Below the pieces are notes generated by a model. That model ran no database searches and was not told where the DNA came from. It worked only from the letters and a program-made list of their open reading frames with translations. A stretch of DNA of 59,207 bases. Source: an uncultured Bacilli bacterium. Lineage in GTDB: Bacteria; Bacillota_I; Bacilli_A; RF39; UBA660. Below are positions 5,735 through 14,199 of this stretch, one piece after another. Numbering within the stretch: position 1 is the first letter of the stretch; each line of letters starts with the position of its first letter. The position numbers and the translations under genes are program-made. The stretch is from positions 1-59,207 of the forward strand of contig CAJTXY010000005.1 in the NCBI GenBank assembly GCA_910583685.1, written 5' to 3'.

Positions 5735-7108
5735 CTAATCTTCTAAATTATATTTTACTAAAGTTTTCTTTAACCAATCATATACTCTTTCAGTAGAAGA
5801 AATACTTACTCTTTCATTAACAGAATGACAATTATCAATTGTAGGGGCAATTGTACATATATCTAAATTTTCTATATTATTTGATAAAATTCCACCCTCC
5901 ATACAAGCATGAACTTTCTTAACAATTGTTTCTTTCCCATATAATTCTTTATAAGTTTCTGCTAATAAAGTTCTTATCATCGAGTTTTCTTTAAAAGGGA
6001 AGAATGGTTTCTTGGCATCAACAATCATGTAAAATCCAAATTGATTAGCAAGTGATTCTATTTCTTCTAATAGCATTTCTTCCTTTTCTAAATCAGAACT
6101 TCTAATACTATATTTTATTTCTAAAATATCATTTAAAACAGATATTTTACCAATATTTGCTGACAATAAGGGAAATCCATCATCTTGATAAGTTTCTAGT
6201 AATCCATCTTTTATTTTAGATATAAAATCAACTATATCTTTACTTTCTTTAATAAATCTTGAAGAATTAGTTTTTTCTAAATTTAAGATTATACCAGAAT
6301 CCTCTTCACTTAAATCTAATTCGATATCATTAAGTTTTTTCTGCAATAATTCTAAATTTTCATTAGAAGAAAATACAACATAACCCTCACTAGGTATGAC
6401 ATTATCACGCTTTCCAAATTGAATATCCACTATTTTTTCATAATTTAATTCTTTCAATAATCTTATAGCTAATTTTATTGCATTACACCTGTTTTTATCA
6501 ATATCATCTCCAGAGTGTCCACCTTTTAAACCACTAATTGATAATTTATAAGTGTTAGAATTTTCAGTTTCATAATTAATTATTTTATTTAAGGTTAATG
6601 AACACATACCTGCACTTGAAGACTCAATATCTGCTTCTTTTATTCCATCTAAACTAATTAGAGTTTTGCCAGTTAATAAAGAATAATCAAAGTTACTTGC
6701 TCCTAACATAGTTGTTTCTTCTTGTGTAGTGATCATTACTTCAATATTAGGCATATTTTCATTTTCTTGCAAAATTGCAAGAATAATTGCAAGTCCTATT
6801 CCATCATCTGCTCCTAGAGAAGTATTTTTGGACTTATAATAATCTCCATCAATATAAAAGGGGATACCTTTGTTATCAAAATCATAATCATCTGTTGATA
6901 CACAAACCATATCTGAATGTGCTTGTAAAATAATCGTTTTATCAGAATTATTATTTTTCTTTAAAAATACTGTATTATATTTTCCTAAACTATATTCAAT
7001 ATTATTTTCTTTTGCATAATTAACTAAATATTCAGCAATTTTTTCTTCTTTGCCAGATTCTCTTGGAATCTGCATGATTTCCTCAAAATAACTTAATACA
7101 CTGCTCAT
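5735..7108 (-). CDS. pepD: Xaa-His dipeptidase / aminoacyl-histidine dipeptidase (M20C)
   Basis: 457-residue zinc dipeptidase. Motifs in order: LQAHSDMVCV (His ligand; about residues 80-89), NTSLGADDGIGLA (bridging Asp), TTQEETTMLGA (catalytic Glu pair), SLDG, SGLKGGHSGDDID (lid/dimerisation domain) and ACMEGGILS near the C-terminus. Length matches the PepD family (about 480). Start ATG 7106-7108 has GAGG 7 nt upstream and an extended -10 promoter just before it. It heads a three-gene operon in the island. It could serve peptide utilisation or degradation of a peptide antibiotic. Confidence 0.9.
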   Translation of the reverse strand: MSSVLSYFEEIMQIPRESGKEEKIAEYLVNYAKENNIEYSLGKYNTVFLKKNNNSDKTIILQAHSDMVCVSTDDYDFDNKGIPFYIDGDYYKSKNTSLGADDGIGLAIILAILQENENMPNIEVMITTQEETTMLGASNFDYSLLTGKTLISLDGIKEADIESSSAGMCSLTLNKIINYETENSNTYKLSISGLKGGHSGDDIDKNRCNAIKLAIRLLKELNYEKIVDIQFGKRDNVIPSEGYVVFSSNENLELLQKKLNDIELDLSEEDSGIILNLEKTNSSRFIKESKDIVDFISKIKDGLLETYQDDGFPLLSANIGKISVLNDILEIKYSIRSSDLEKEEMLLEEIESLANQFGFYMIVDAKKPFFPFKENSMIRTLLAETYKELYGKETIVKKVHACMEGGILSNNIENLDICTIAPTIDNCHSVNERVSISSTERVYDWLKKTLVKYNLED

Positions 7109-7130
7109 TTTATCGCCTCATTTCATTTTT

Positions 7131-7136
7131 ATTATA
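7131..7136 (-). promoter_or_regulatory. Extended -10 promoter of pepD operon
   Basis: TATAAT preceded by TGG on the minus strand (extended -10). A convincing -35 is absent. It lies about 23 nt upstream of the pepD start. Confidence 0.55.
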
Positions 7137-7166
7137 CCAAATTTACAGATATTCCGAAATACATCA

Positions 7167-8447
7167 CTATAAGTTTATTTCTAGTTCATCCTTTTCTACT
7201 TCATCATAAGACTTTTTACTTGTTTTAAAGTAACTAGGTACACAAGCGTAATCAAATAATTCATCTTCTTTTGTTGTACCTTTAGCAATATCTTTTACAT
7301 CATTCATACTAAAATCCTGATTATCATAATACTCTTTTATTTCGATTGTAGTACGATCTTTTGTCTTTTGATTACCAAATTGTAGTAATTCCCTAAAAAA
7401 ATGTTTTATAGCTTTCAAAATGGCTTTTAAATAGTCTTTAAGATGGTTATTCTCTTTTGTTAAGTTTTGATTTCTTGTAGTAAGTGCTTTTACCTCTCGT
7501 TGTAGATTTGCATTTTCTTTTTCTAATGTTTGATGACTTTTACTAAAAGTATTTACCTCATTAAATAATTGCTCCATTTTAGGTTGAAATTCCATAGCCT
7601 TTTTGGTTTCTTTTATTACATTTTGCATACTATCAAAAGTATCTTTTCGTACCTTTACATATTCTTTATCTATTAAAGTATTTTTAGTAGTTTTCATTTT
7701 TTCTTCAAATTCATTCATTGCATTATCAAGATTCTTATTGATATTAGTTACTTTATCTTCATAATATCTTGTTGTTTTCTTGAATTCCTTTACTTTTTGG
7801 TGTTTTCTATCACTACCCTTAATACCTCTTTCTAATTCAAAACCAGCCTCTCTTAATCTTAAATTATAAACATCTTGTAATTCTGATAAATGAATATTGT
7901 CTTTGATATATTGCTTTTTAGATATAGTGAATCTTTCAGTATTTGTCCTTTTGTCTAATTTTTTAACAAGTGGTACAACTACACAATGAATATGAGGTGT
8001 TAATTCATCAATGTGTATTGTTGCGTGTAATATTTGTTCTTTCTTATAACCTAAATCATTGTAAACAAAATCCATACAAGTATCAGCCCATCTCATTATT
8101 TCATCTTTACTCATATTATCAAAAAATTTATGTGTTGCAGTAAACATTAATTCATCAGCTACAACACTTTTAGACTTATTTAACATTTCATTAAAGGTCT
8201 TTTTTCTTTCAGGGCGTTCAGTTTTCATTCGTTCATTATGCTCTTTTTCATAATCTTTTACAAGCAATTTAAAACCCTTAACATACTTTTCTGCTAAGGG
8301 TACTAATTCTATATTATTTTTAGTTAATTCTAATTTAATATTAGGATTACTTTTATATGCTTTCTTATCTCGCTTATTGTGTGATCCTATTTGTGCCAGA
8401 TCATTAATAGTCATTATAGGTTGACTTCTAAATATTCCATAATTCAA
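7167..8447 (-). CDS. mob: MobV/Pre-type plasmid mobilization relaxase
   Basis: 426 residues; begins at a TTG codon (8445-8447) with GAGGA 7 nt upstream, which fits better than any internal ATG. The N-terminal motif GSHNKRDKKAY (residues 21-31) and the metal-binding motif H145-I-D-E-L-T-P-H-I-H154 are the MobV (pMV158 MobM) signatures. The C-terminal half (about 220-350) is strongly coiled-coil. It should nick oriT and pilot single-stranded DNA through a conjugation system supplied in trans, as no type IV secretion gene is visible. The best oriT candidate is at 1361-1400, about 6 kb away, whereas in pMV158 the two are adjacent. Confidence 0.93.
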   Translation of the reverse strand: MNYGIFRSQPIMTINDLAQIGSHNKRDKKAYKSNPNIKLELTKNNIELVPLAEKYVKGFKLLVKDYEKEHNERMKTERPERKKTFNEMLNKSKSVVADELMFTATHKFFDNMSKDEIMRWADTCMDFVYNDLGYKKEQILHATIHIDELTPHIHCVVVPLVKKLDKRTNTERFTISKKQYIKDNIHLSELQDVYNLRLREAGFELERGIKGSDRKHQKVKEFKKTTRYYEDKVTNINKNLDNAMNEFEEKMKTTKNTLIDKEYVKVRKDTFDSMQNVIKETKKAMEFQPKMEQLFNEVNTFSKSHQTLEKENANLQREVKALTTRNQNLTKENNHLKDYLKAILKAIKHFFRELLQFGNQKTKDRTTIEIKEYYDNQDFSMNDVKDIAKGTTKEDELFDYACVPSYFKTSKKSYDEVEKDELEINL

Positions 8448-8503
8448 TTTATCATCCTCGCTTTCTATTTCTTATATAATAAAAAATAAGCACTATTTTA
8501 TGC

Positions 8504-9229
8504 TTATTCAAATGATATTCTTTTTTCTATATCTTCTTTTAAAAATACTAATAAATTTTTTAATTTTTCTATGCATTCTTTGCAATTTAATAATTCTATA
8601 GCAATCTTTTTTTGTTCATTTTCATCAATTTTATAATAACCTGAGCCATTTAATACCGAAATGAAAAATTTTTCCTCATTATAAATAGCAGTCAATTGAT
8701 TTGAAACATTAATATACGGTATAAATGCTCTTAAGTTTACTAATTCTCCATTATAATCGTAATTAAATATATCAATATCAATACATTTAAAAGCATAAAT
8801 CCTATAATTAAATTTCCATATCATATACTTAGAATGCAGTTTTATATATATCAAAATGCTATCAGCTTGCTTATTTATATTAATTTTCTTTCCAGTTATA
8901 AAATCCTTTTCTTGTAAAAAATAACAATCTAAAAAAATTATATATTCATTTATTTGCTCAAGCAATTTTTCGAAGTATTCTATATATGATACTCTTAATA
9001 TTAACTTTTTTTGAAACTTAGATTCCTCTTCAACTTGTCTAACCCTATCTTTTTCCTCCCTTTTCCATAAATAAATCGTTAAGGCAATAGGAAATATTCC
9101 TGTTACAAATCCACTCCATAAAGATACAGATAATCCCAATTTCGTAATAATATTTACATAGTCACAAATAATCAATATAATAATTGATAAAATCAACAAA
9201 AATATGATAATAAATTTTTTATTTTTCAT
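8504..9229 (-). CDS. Membrane-anchored protein of unknown function, caspase neighbour (241 aa)
   Basis: Start chosen at ATG 9227-9229, which has GGGAG 6 nt upstream; an upstream in-frame ATG (9259) has no ribosome site. There are two N-terminal hydrophobic segments (residues about 4-24 and 31-51), then a charged cytoplasmic region of about 190 residues with predicted helices (EEKDRVRQVEEESKFQKKL) and no known motif. It lies directly downstream of the caspase-like gene in the same orientation, 61 nt away, so co-expression is likely. It may be the membrane effector or substrate of the protease in a cell-suicide module. I do not recognise a family. Confidence 0.6.
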   Translation of the reverse strand: MKNKKFIIIFLLILSIIILIICDYVNIITKLGLSVSLWSGFVTGIFPIALTIYLWKREEKDRVRQVEEESKFQKKLILRVSYIEYFEKLLEQINEYIIFLDCYFLQEKDFITGKKININKQADSILIYIKLHSKYMIWKFNYRIYAFKCIDIDIFNYDYNGELVNLRAFIPYINVSNQLTAIYNEEKFFISVLNGSGYYKIDENEQKKIAIELLNCKECIEKLKNLLVFLKEDIEKRISFE

Positions 9230-9290
9230 AAAAATCTCCCACGCTTTACTTGATAACATAATAATTAAATTTTCTTATTAAAATAACAAT

Positions 9291-10703
9291 CTATTTTTCA
9301 AATAGAACATCTAAATATTTTTTTAAGTGTTCTAAACAAAAGTCATAAAATTCATCACAAATTTTATTTACATTAAAATCTAAAGTTTGTTTATTTTTTA
9401 TATTAATTGTTGCAATATTAACCTTTTCAGATGCATTATAGCCCGCATATTCATCCCAATTCTTAGGATATGAAAATGTAAAGTCATATAATAAATATAT
9501 CTTAGTCAAAGAATACATTACAACTAATTGACAACAATATTTTGGTAAATGATTTTCAGAAGATAATTCAATTTGATAAATTGATTCTTTTTCATCAACA
9601 TTTAATTGAAAACTAGATAGTTCATATTCTATATCATCATCATTAAACATTGTAGATATATTTAAGATAGGATTTTTATGATATTTCCTAGAATATTTTT
9701 CACTTGCAAAAATAAAATACTTATCTTTGTTATCTGCTAACCACTTTCCTATTTTATATTTATTAAGAACTTCATCAGTATTTATATTTATTATCTCACT
9801 ATTATAATCATATTCTTTTAATAAAGATTTTGTTTCTTTTAAATTGCTTGCTATTTTATCAATTAATTTATTTTTTGCTTCGGTTGCCTCTATTTTTGTT
9901 GGAATTAATTTATTAACATCTTCAACACTATTACTAGAAGATTCGGTTTCTTCTTTGCCTGTTTTCTCTAGATTCAAATCTTTTAAAAATTGTTCTATAT
10001 TTGGATTTTTGCTCAAAAAAATTTCTGCTAAAGTACCTTGTGAAACAAAGAAAGGTGTTTGTCTACTGTTTGCCGAATATTCATCAGATAATGCTCCTGC
10101 AATTTGTCTATATTTAATATCATCAAGCTTATTATCAATTATAAATTTTTTTATATTTTCAAGAAACGATTTTGTAAAATCACTTATAAATTCATTAGCA
10201 TAAGATCCTTGTGTACATTCAGATGAAGAGAAAAAGTAACAACTTTTAAATCCATCATAATTTTTTTGAAATATTCTTTCTCGATTTTTAATGTCCTTTA
10301 TATAAGTGCTACCTGATTCACAAGCATCAATAACCTTTACATAAACTTCTGGAGATAATTTTCTAATAAGTTTATCAATATTACTATTACTCACGCTAGT
10401 AGAATTAATCATAGCAGTATTGATATTTGATGTACAAAAATAAAATTCCTCTTCATTAAAGTAACCATGACCAGAAAAATATAAGAAAATTTCATTAATT
10501 TCTGAATTAGAATATTTATTTATGTAATCATCTAAAGCATCCATTATTGAATTTGAATCAGTATTTTCTGTTATATAAAGAATATCATCATATTTTTGCG
10601 ACGTTTTAAGTAATTGAAAGAAATAATTTGCATCATTTTTACAAGATGGTAAGTTACTTTGTGTATCATATTCTGATATTCCAATTATAATTGCTAAATT
10701 CAT
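9291..10703 (-). CDS. Caspase-family (C14-like) protease
   Basis: Start placed at ATG 10701-10703 (GAGG 8 nt upstream) rather than the in-frame GTG 9 nt earlier, which abuts the ribosome site. Residues 1 to about 235 form a caspase-like domain: NLAIIIGISEYDTQSNLPSC, FLYFSGHGYF (catalytic His79) and VYVKVIDACESG (catalytic Cys128). After an acidic Ser-rich linker comes a C-terminal domain of about 210 residues with no motif I recognise. Prokaryotic caspase-like proteases often work in defence or programmed-death systems. The two-helix membrane protein downstream and the mobile island setting support that reading, but substrate and trigger are unknown. Confidence 0.85.
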   Translation of the reverse strand: MNLAIIIGISEYDTQSNLPSCKNDANYFFQLLKTSQKYDDILYITENTDSNSIMDALDDYINKYSNSEINEIFLYFSGHGYFNEEEFYFCTSNINTAMINSTSVSNSNIDKLIRKLSPEVYVKVIDACESGSTYIKDIKNRERIFQKNYDGFKSCYFFSSSECTQGSYANEFISDFTKSFLENIKKFIIDNKLDDIKYRQIAGALSDEYSANSRQTPFFVSQGTLAEIFLSKNPNIEQFLKDLNLEKTGKEETESSSNSVEDVNKLIPTKIEATEAKNKLIDKIASNLKETKSLLKEYDYNSEIININTDEVLNKYKIGKWLADNKDKYFIFASEKYSRKYHKNPILNISTMFNDDDIEYELSSFQLNVDEKESIYQIELSSENHLPKYCCQLVVMYSLTKIYLLYDFTFSYPKNWDEYAGYNASEKVNIATINIKNKQTLDFNVNKICDEFYDFCLEHLKKYLDVLFEK

Positions 10704-10722
10704 TATAAACACCTCAGTTATT

Positions 10723-10728
10723 ATTATA
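10723..10728 (-). promoter_or_regulatory. Extended -10 promoter of caspase gene
   Basis: Minus-strand TGATATAAT about 19 nt upstream of the chosen start, with no clear -35. It lies on the island side of the junction. Confidence 0.5.
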
Positions 10729-10783
10729 TCATAATAAAAGATACTTTCATTGAAGTACCTTACATTTTATAGATTCTTATTTG

Positions 10784-10939
10784 TTATACCTCTACATTGG
10801 GGAATACATAACTCGGGTGGCCTGGGTCTACTGTGATTACGATTTGCTTTAAAGGCAGTCGATTAGCATCCACTATTTGGATTGTTATAATTGCAAAAAA
10901 AGTCATTAGTAGCAAAAAGTATTTATATTTATGAATCAT
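10784..10939 (-). pseudogene. cwlD: CwlD-like N-acetylmuramoyl-L-alanine amidase, 5' remnant
   Basis: Start ATG 10937-10939 with AAGG 7 nt upstream. The 51-residue frame has a hydrophobic N-terminal anchor (YKYFLLLMTFFAIITIQIV), then NRLPLKQIVITVDPGH. This matches the opening of CwlD (LPL...YLDPGHGG), whose His is a zinc ligand. After His41 (codon 10817-10819) similarity ends abruptly and ten unrelated residues lead to a stop. CwlD makes muramic delta-lactam in spore cortex. In Bacillus it lies just beyond rplM-rpsI, as here, so synteny supports the call. The rest of the gene should lie at the island's other end, outside the window. Confidence 0.78.
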
Positions 10940-10974
10940 TTCATCACCTTAGTAATTATATGTTTTTCGAAAAG

Positions 10975-10995
10975 AAAAAAGCCCTATAAGGCTTT
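10975..10995 (-). terminator. Terminator of the 496-aa protein gene
   Basis: Stem AAAGCC (10978-10983) with GGCTTT (10990-10995), 6-nt loop, followed on the minus strand by a T run (10980-10975). It overlaps the stop codon at 10994-10996. Confidence 0.7.
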
Positions 10996-12484
10996 ATTCA
11001 TAAAGATAGTCTATTCTAAGAAGTGCTGATTTATTTTTAGTTAACATTTTGAATTCGATAAATCTTTCTTGTTTACTTGTAATATTACCGATATCTCTAA
11101 TTGTTTCCAAATGGTTTATCGTGTTATATAATCCTGTTGCATAACGATTTATTAATTTATACTTGTCATTATAAGTATCTATAATTAAACTATCACCATT
11201 ATCTAAGATAACTTTTATATTTTTTTCTTCATTTCTTAGATCATACATTATAATTGGATTTTTTTTCTTCTTTTGTAGTTTTGAATAATCAAGTTCTTTC
11301 ATTTCTTTTCCATCTTCATTATAAATGGAAATTTTTCTATTGTTGTCATAGACAATTGCATTGTACATTCCTATATTATATACATTGTTTATATAATTAC
11401 TACATATATTTTTTCCTAAGTTCTCTTCGTAATTTAATGCTTGACTCCATATAGATTTTCCAGATAAGTTTAGCTTTACTAATGCATTTTGATTCCATTT
11501 ACTACTCGTAGAATTATAACTGCATTTTCTACTATAACCATAAAGGAAATTGTTTTTTAGATAGGAAGCTTCTATAAATCCTTCTGAAAGGTTATGAAAT
11601 TTGAAGGTTTCTTTTTCGTTGTCATATTTTGCAATTTTACTACTACTGGTCATAATTAATTCGTTCCCGTATTTTCCTAAGATCTTGTCAAAAATTGCAT
11701 CTCCATCTATTGGATCTATTAATTTTTCAGAAATTAGATTTCCCTTTTTATCATATTTTAACAAAAAGGAAAAACCATAATTCATTTGTTCAATACCTAC
11801 TTCTTGATAGGCTTTTTGGAGCTGGGAAATTAAATTTGTATAGGATCCTCCTGTTACCCCTTGGGCATAACCTAGTAGATAATAGGCATCTTTTTCCTCA
11901 TAGACATCAGATAATGTAGCATATGAGGAAGCATCAAGAGGATTTGGGTCTCCTGTTATACTATTTGTAAACTCAAGGGTGTGGTTGTCATTAAACTTCA
12001 TTATAATTATTTCTTTATTGTCTTTGGCTGTTCCTACTATAAAGTAGCCATTTGATACTTCTAACAAAGCTGGATTTTCAATATTAATATTGTTAAGGGA
12101 GGCAATTTTATATTCTACTTTTAAATTTCCTTTATCTTTTTTACATTTTGTTGTTAGTTGGTAAGTAATATTATTGTTTTCGTTAGAGAATTTTATTTCA
12201 CCACCACAATCTTTATATTGCTGATATTCATCTTTTGTTGTATCTAAAAATGCGGCTGCCTCTACTGTACTGTTCCCCTCTTTAAGCTGATAATTATTCT
12301 CTAAGTGCTCTTCTACTTTTTGAATTACTTGTTGTTGATAACTTATATTTAGTGGAGTTTTTTTTTCCTCTATTTTATCTGTTACTACTATAGTTTTCTC
12401 TATTACTGGAAAGCCTATTGTAATACCTATTATTATTAAAATGAACCCTATTGCCATTATAGTAAACACTACTATTTTCTTCAT
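10994..12484 (-). CDS. Membrane-anchored extracytoplasmic protein, unknown function (496 aa)
   Basis: Residues about 4-28 form one hydrophobic helix (KKIVVFTIMAIGFILIIIGITIGF) with a short positive N-terminus, so the bulk is probably outside the cell. The exterior is rich in beta-strand-like stretches with recurring phrases such as NGYFIVGTAKDNKEIIIMKF, DAYYLLGYAQGVTGG and NELIMTSSSKIAKYD, suggestive of a beta-propeller or repeated sandwich. A few Cys are scattered (CGG, TKCKK, KCSY, ICSN). No family is recognised. It has its own promoter and terminator and is the first intact gene right of the island. Confidence 0.75.
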   Translation of the reverse strand: MKKIVVFTIMAIGFILIIIGITIGFPVIEKTIVVTDKIEEKKTPLNISYQQQVIQKVEEHLENNYQLKEGNSTVEAAAFLDTTKDEYQQYKDCGGEIKFSNENNNITYQLTTKCKKDKGNLKVEYKIASLNNINIENPALLEVSNGYFIVGTAKDNKEIIIMKFNDNHTLEFTNSITGDPNPLDASSYATLSDVYEEKDAYYLLGYAQGVTGGSYTNLISQLQKAYQEVGIEQMNYGFSFLLKYDKKGNLISEKLIDPIDGDAIFDKILGKYGNELIMTSSSKIAKYDNEKETFKFHNLSEGFIEASYLKNNFLYGYSRKCSYNSTSSKWNQNALVKLNLSGKSIWSQALNYEENLGKNICSNYINNVYNIGMYNAIVYDNNRKISIYNEDGKEMKELDYSKLQKKKKNPIIMYDLRNEEKNIKVILDNGDSLIIDTYNDKYKLINRYATGLYNTINHLETIRDIGNITSKQERFIEFKMLTKNKSALLRIDYLYE

Positions 12485-12511
12485 TTTCCCAGCCTCCTTA
12501 TTCTATAAGAT

Positions 12512-12540
12512 AGAATAACGCATAATCCTACTATTGTCAA
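12512..12540 (-). promoter_or_regulatory. Promoter of the 496-aa protein gene
   Basis: Minus strand -35 TTGACA (12535-12540), 17-nt spacer, -10 TATTCT (12512-12517), followed by AAGGAGG before the ATG at 12484. Confidence 0.7.
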
Positions 12541-12624
12541 TGTAAACCATATTAATAGTATGTTTGCCTATACATAAAGCTAACTTGTTACATAGATTAA
12601 AATAGTGAAAGGTAGAGGATTTTT

Positions 12625-13431
12625 GTGATTGATTTTTTTATTAATTTGTCCCCAATAGCACAGGCATTTATTGCATCGCTCTTCACTTGGGCGATTACTT
12701 CCCTTGGTGCTGCAGTTGTCTTTTGTTTTAAAGAGATTAAGAAGGGAATTATGGATGCCTTACTCGGATTTTCAGCGGGAGTAATGATTGCTGCTTCATT
12801 CTGGTCACTTTTAAGTCCAGCGATTGAAATGGCAGAAAGTCTTAAGTTAATCCCTTGGTTAGTAGCTTTTGTTGGCTTTTTTGGGGGAGGGCTGCTCCTT
12901 TATGCAGGTGATAAAATTTACAGTTTGGCTGAAAAAAAGAAGAAAAAAGAAAAGAAGGATGGTCCTAATCTTAAGCGATGCTTGATGCTTATCATTTCTA
13001 TTACTCTTCATAATATACCTGAGGGCTTAGTCATTGGTGTTGCTTTCGGTTCACTTGCTTATAATATACCTGGTGCTACTTTGCTTTCTGCTATTACTTT
13101 GGCAATTGGAATTGGAATACAAAATTTTCCAGAGGGAAGTGCAGTTAGTCTGCCACTTAGACGAGAAGGTTTTTCTCGGACCAAATCATTTTTTTATGGT
13201 CAGGCAAGTGGTATTGTAGAACCTATTTCAGCAGTCATTGGTGCTATTTTGGTTATGAAAGTGCAAACATTACTTCCATTTTTATTATCTTTTGCAGCGG
13301 GGGCTATGGTCTATGTTGTAGTTGAAGAATTAATTCCTGAGAGTCAGAGCAATCAGAAAAAAGATTTAATGGCACTATTTACTTTAGTTGGTTTTTCGGT
13401 GATGATGATTTTGGATGTAGCTTTAGGTTAA
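12625..13431 (+). CDS. ZIP-family metal cation transporter
   Basis: 268 residues with eight predicted transmembrane segments. The metal-site helices IV and V carry HNIPEGLVIGVAFG (about residues 132-145) and NFPEGSAVSLPLRREG (about 168-183), the ZIP/ZupT signature; the second has Asn in place of the usual His. A Lys-rich cytoplasmic loop (AEKKKKKEKKDGP) sits between TM3 and TM4. It likely imports zinc or other divalent metals. GTG start (12625) with AGAGG about 7 nt upstream; no in-frame ATG is better. It is convergent with the endolysin gene and shares its terminator. Confidence 0.9.
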   Translation: MIDFFINLSPIAQAFIASLFTWAITSLGAAVVFCFKEIKKGIMDALLGFSAGVMIAASFWSLLSPAIEMAESLKLIPWLVAFVGFFGGGLLLYAGDKIYSLAEKKKKKEKKDGPNLKRCLMLIISITLHNIPEGLVIGVAFGSLAYNIPGATLLSAITLAIGIGIQNFPEGSAVSLPLRREGFSRTKSFFYGQASGIVEPISAVIGAILVMKVQTLLPFLLSFAAGAMVYVVVEELIPESQSNQKKDLMALFTLVGFSVMMILDVALG

Positions 13432-13466
13432 AAATAACATTGGTTTTGGCCAATGTTATTTTTTTG
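13431..13466. terminator. Bidirectional terminator between ZIP and endolysin genes
   Basis: AATAACATTGG (13433-13443) pairs with CCAATGTTATT (13450-13460) over 11 bp, 6-nt loop, A run on the left and T run on the right. It serves both convergent genes. Confidence 0.85.
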
Positions 13467-13485
13467 TTTTCCAATTTTTTATTTC

Positions 13486-14199
13486 CTATTCTAAGTATAG
13501 CTTTTGACCTTGCTTTAGTCTAATTGCATAAATATCATCTTTTTGGCATGTAAAAATCAACTTTCTATTGTCTTTTTCTGGTTCTTTTGTGTCATCTTCT
13601 TCTGGTTTTTCTTTATCGGGGATGTCAGGATTTGGAATTTCTGGTTCTTTTGTATTTTCCTCTTCTTTTGGATCCTCTGGGGAAGTTGCCTCTATTTTTT
13701 TAAATTGATAGCCATTGTTATTTAAGACGTGAATGCTATCATCGATAAAGAAACATTCTTCTGGTTTCTTTCGATTTAAAATAGACCAGTAACCTGCAGA
13801 GTTTTGAACCCAACCTGAACCTGTAAATCTCCCTCTTCCACACTCTATATGACAGTGATTTCCAGTAGCATTTCCTTTGGTGCCCTCTTCATAGAATCTT
13901 TCTTTTCGTCTTATTACTTTGCCAACATATAAATTAGAAACATCGTTATCGTGTGCAAATAAAACTGTCATATAATCAATCGTTCCATCTGGGTATTCTA
14001 CTGGTTCATTACTTTCTAACCATACTTCATTGGCATCAGTTTTGTATATTTTTCTAATGGTTCCTGTAAATGGGGCTGTGATATAGTCTATTCCACTATC
14101 ACTTCCAGCATCATCAATGGCATAACTATCTTTATGACTTCCTATTCCATAGCCTTGGGTTATCCTCATATAAGGACTCGGATAAAGTGGTTTTTCCAT
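13486..14199 (-). CDS. M23-like peptidase, endolysin-type (237 aa)
   Basis: Residues 1 to about 155 resemble an M23/lysostaphin-like cell-wall hydrolase: YMRITQGYGIGSHKDSYAIDDAG near the N-terminus, a central DYITAPFTGTIRKIY strand, then GTKGNATGNHCHIECGRGRF with the H-x-H motif. The His and Asp near the N-terminus are the likely first ligands, in a slightly unusual arrangement. A Pro/Glu/Lys-rich linker (about 167-212) leads to a short C-terminal strand segment that may bind wall. There is no signal peptide, so export must depend on a pore. It overlaps the stop of the holin-like gene upstream (TAATG), indicating a coupled lysis cassette. Confidence 0.75.
   Translation of the reverse strand: MEKPLYPSPYMRITQGYGIGSHKDSYAIDDAGSDSGIDYITAPFTGTIRKIYKTDANEVWLESNEPVEYPDGTIDYMTVLFAHDNDVSNLYVGKVIRRKERFYEEGTKGNATGNHCHIECGRGRFTGSGWVQNSAGYWSILNRKKPEECFFIDDSIHVLNNNGYQFKKIEATSPEDPKEEENTKEPEIPNPDIPDKEKPEEDDTKEPEKDNRKLIFTCQKDDIYAIRLKQGQKLYLE

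Larger units (their letters stand above)
1..10816. mobile_element. Mobilizable genomic island, right part (left end outside window)
   Basis: The block holds a MobV relaxase, a pMV158-type oriT, XRE and helix-turn-helix regulators and cargo genes. It ends where the reading frame of a cwlD-like amidase loses similarity just after its DPGH motif, at about 10816. To the right, gene content becomes conserved chromosome (rpsI, rplM, truA). No integrase, resolvase or transposase lies in this part, so the recombinase must be to the left of position 1 or absent. The right boundary is inferred from loss of amidase similarity, not from a seen duplicated att core. Whether this is an integrated plasmid or an integrative mobilizable element cannot be decided here. 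Confidence 0.75.

Noticed and set aside
12917..13219. Extra plus-strand frames overlapping the ZIP gene and similar long frames opposite ribosomal genes
   Set aside because: They lack ribosome sites and have hydrophobic, repetitive composition typical of antisense or out-of-frame shadows of AT-rich coding DNA.
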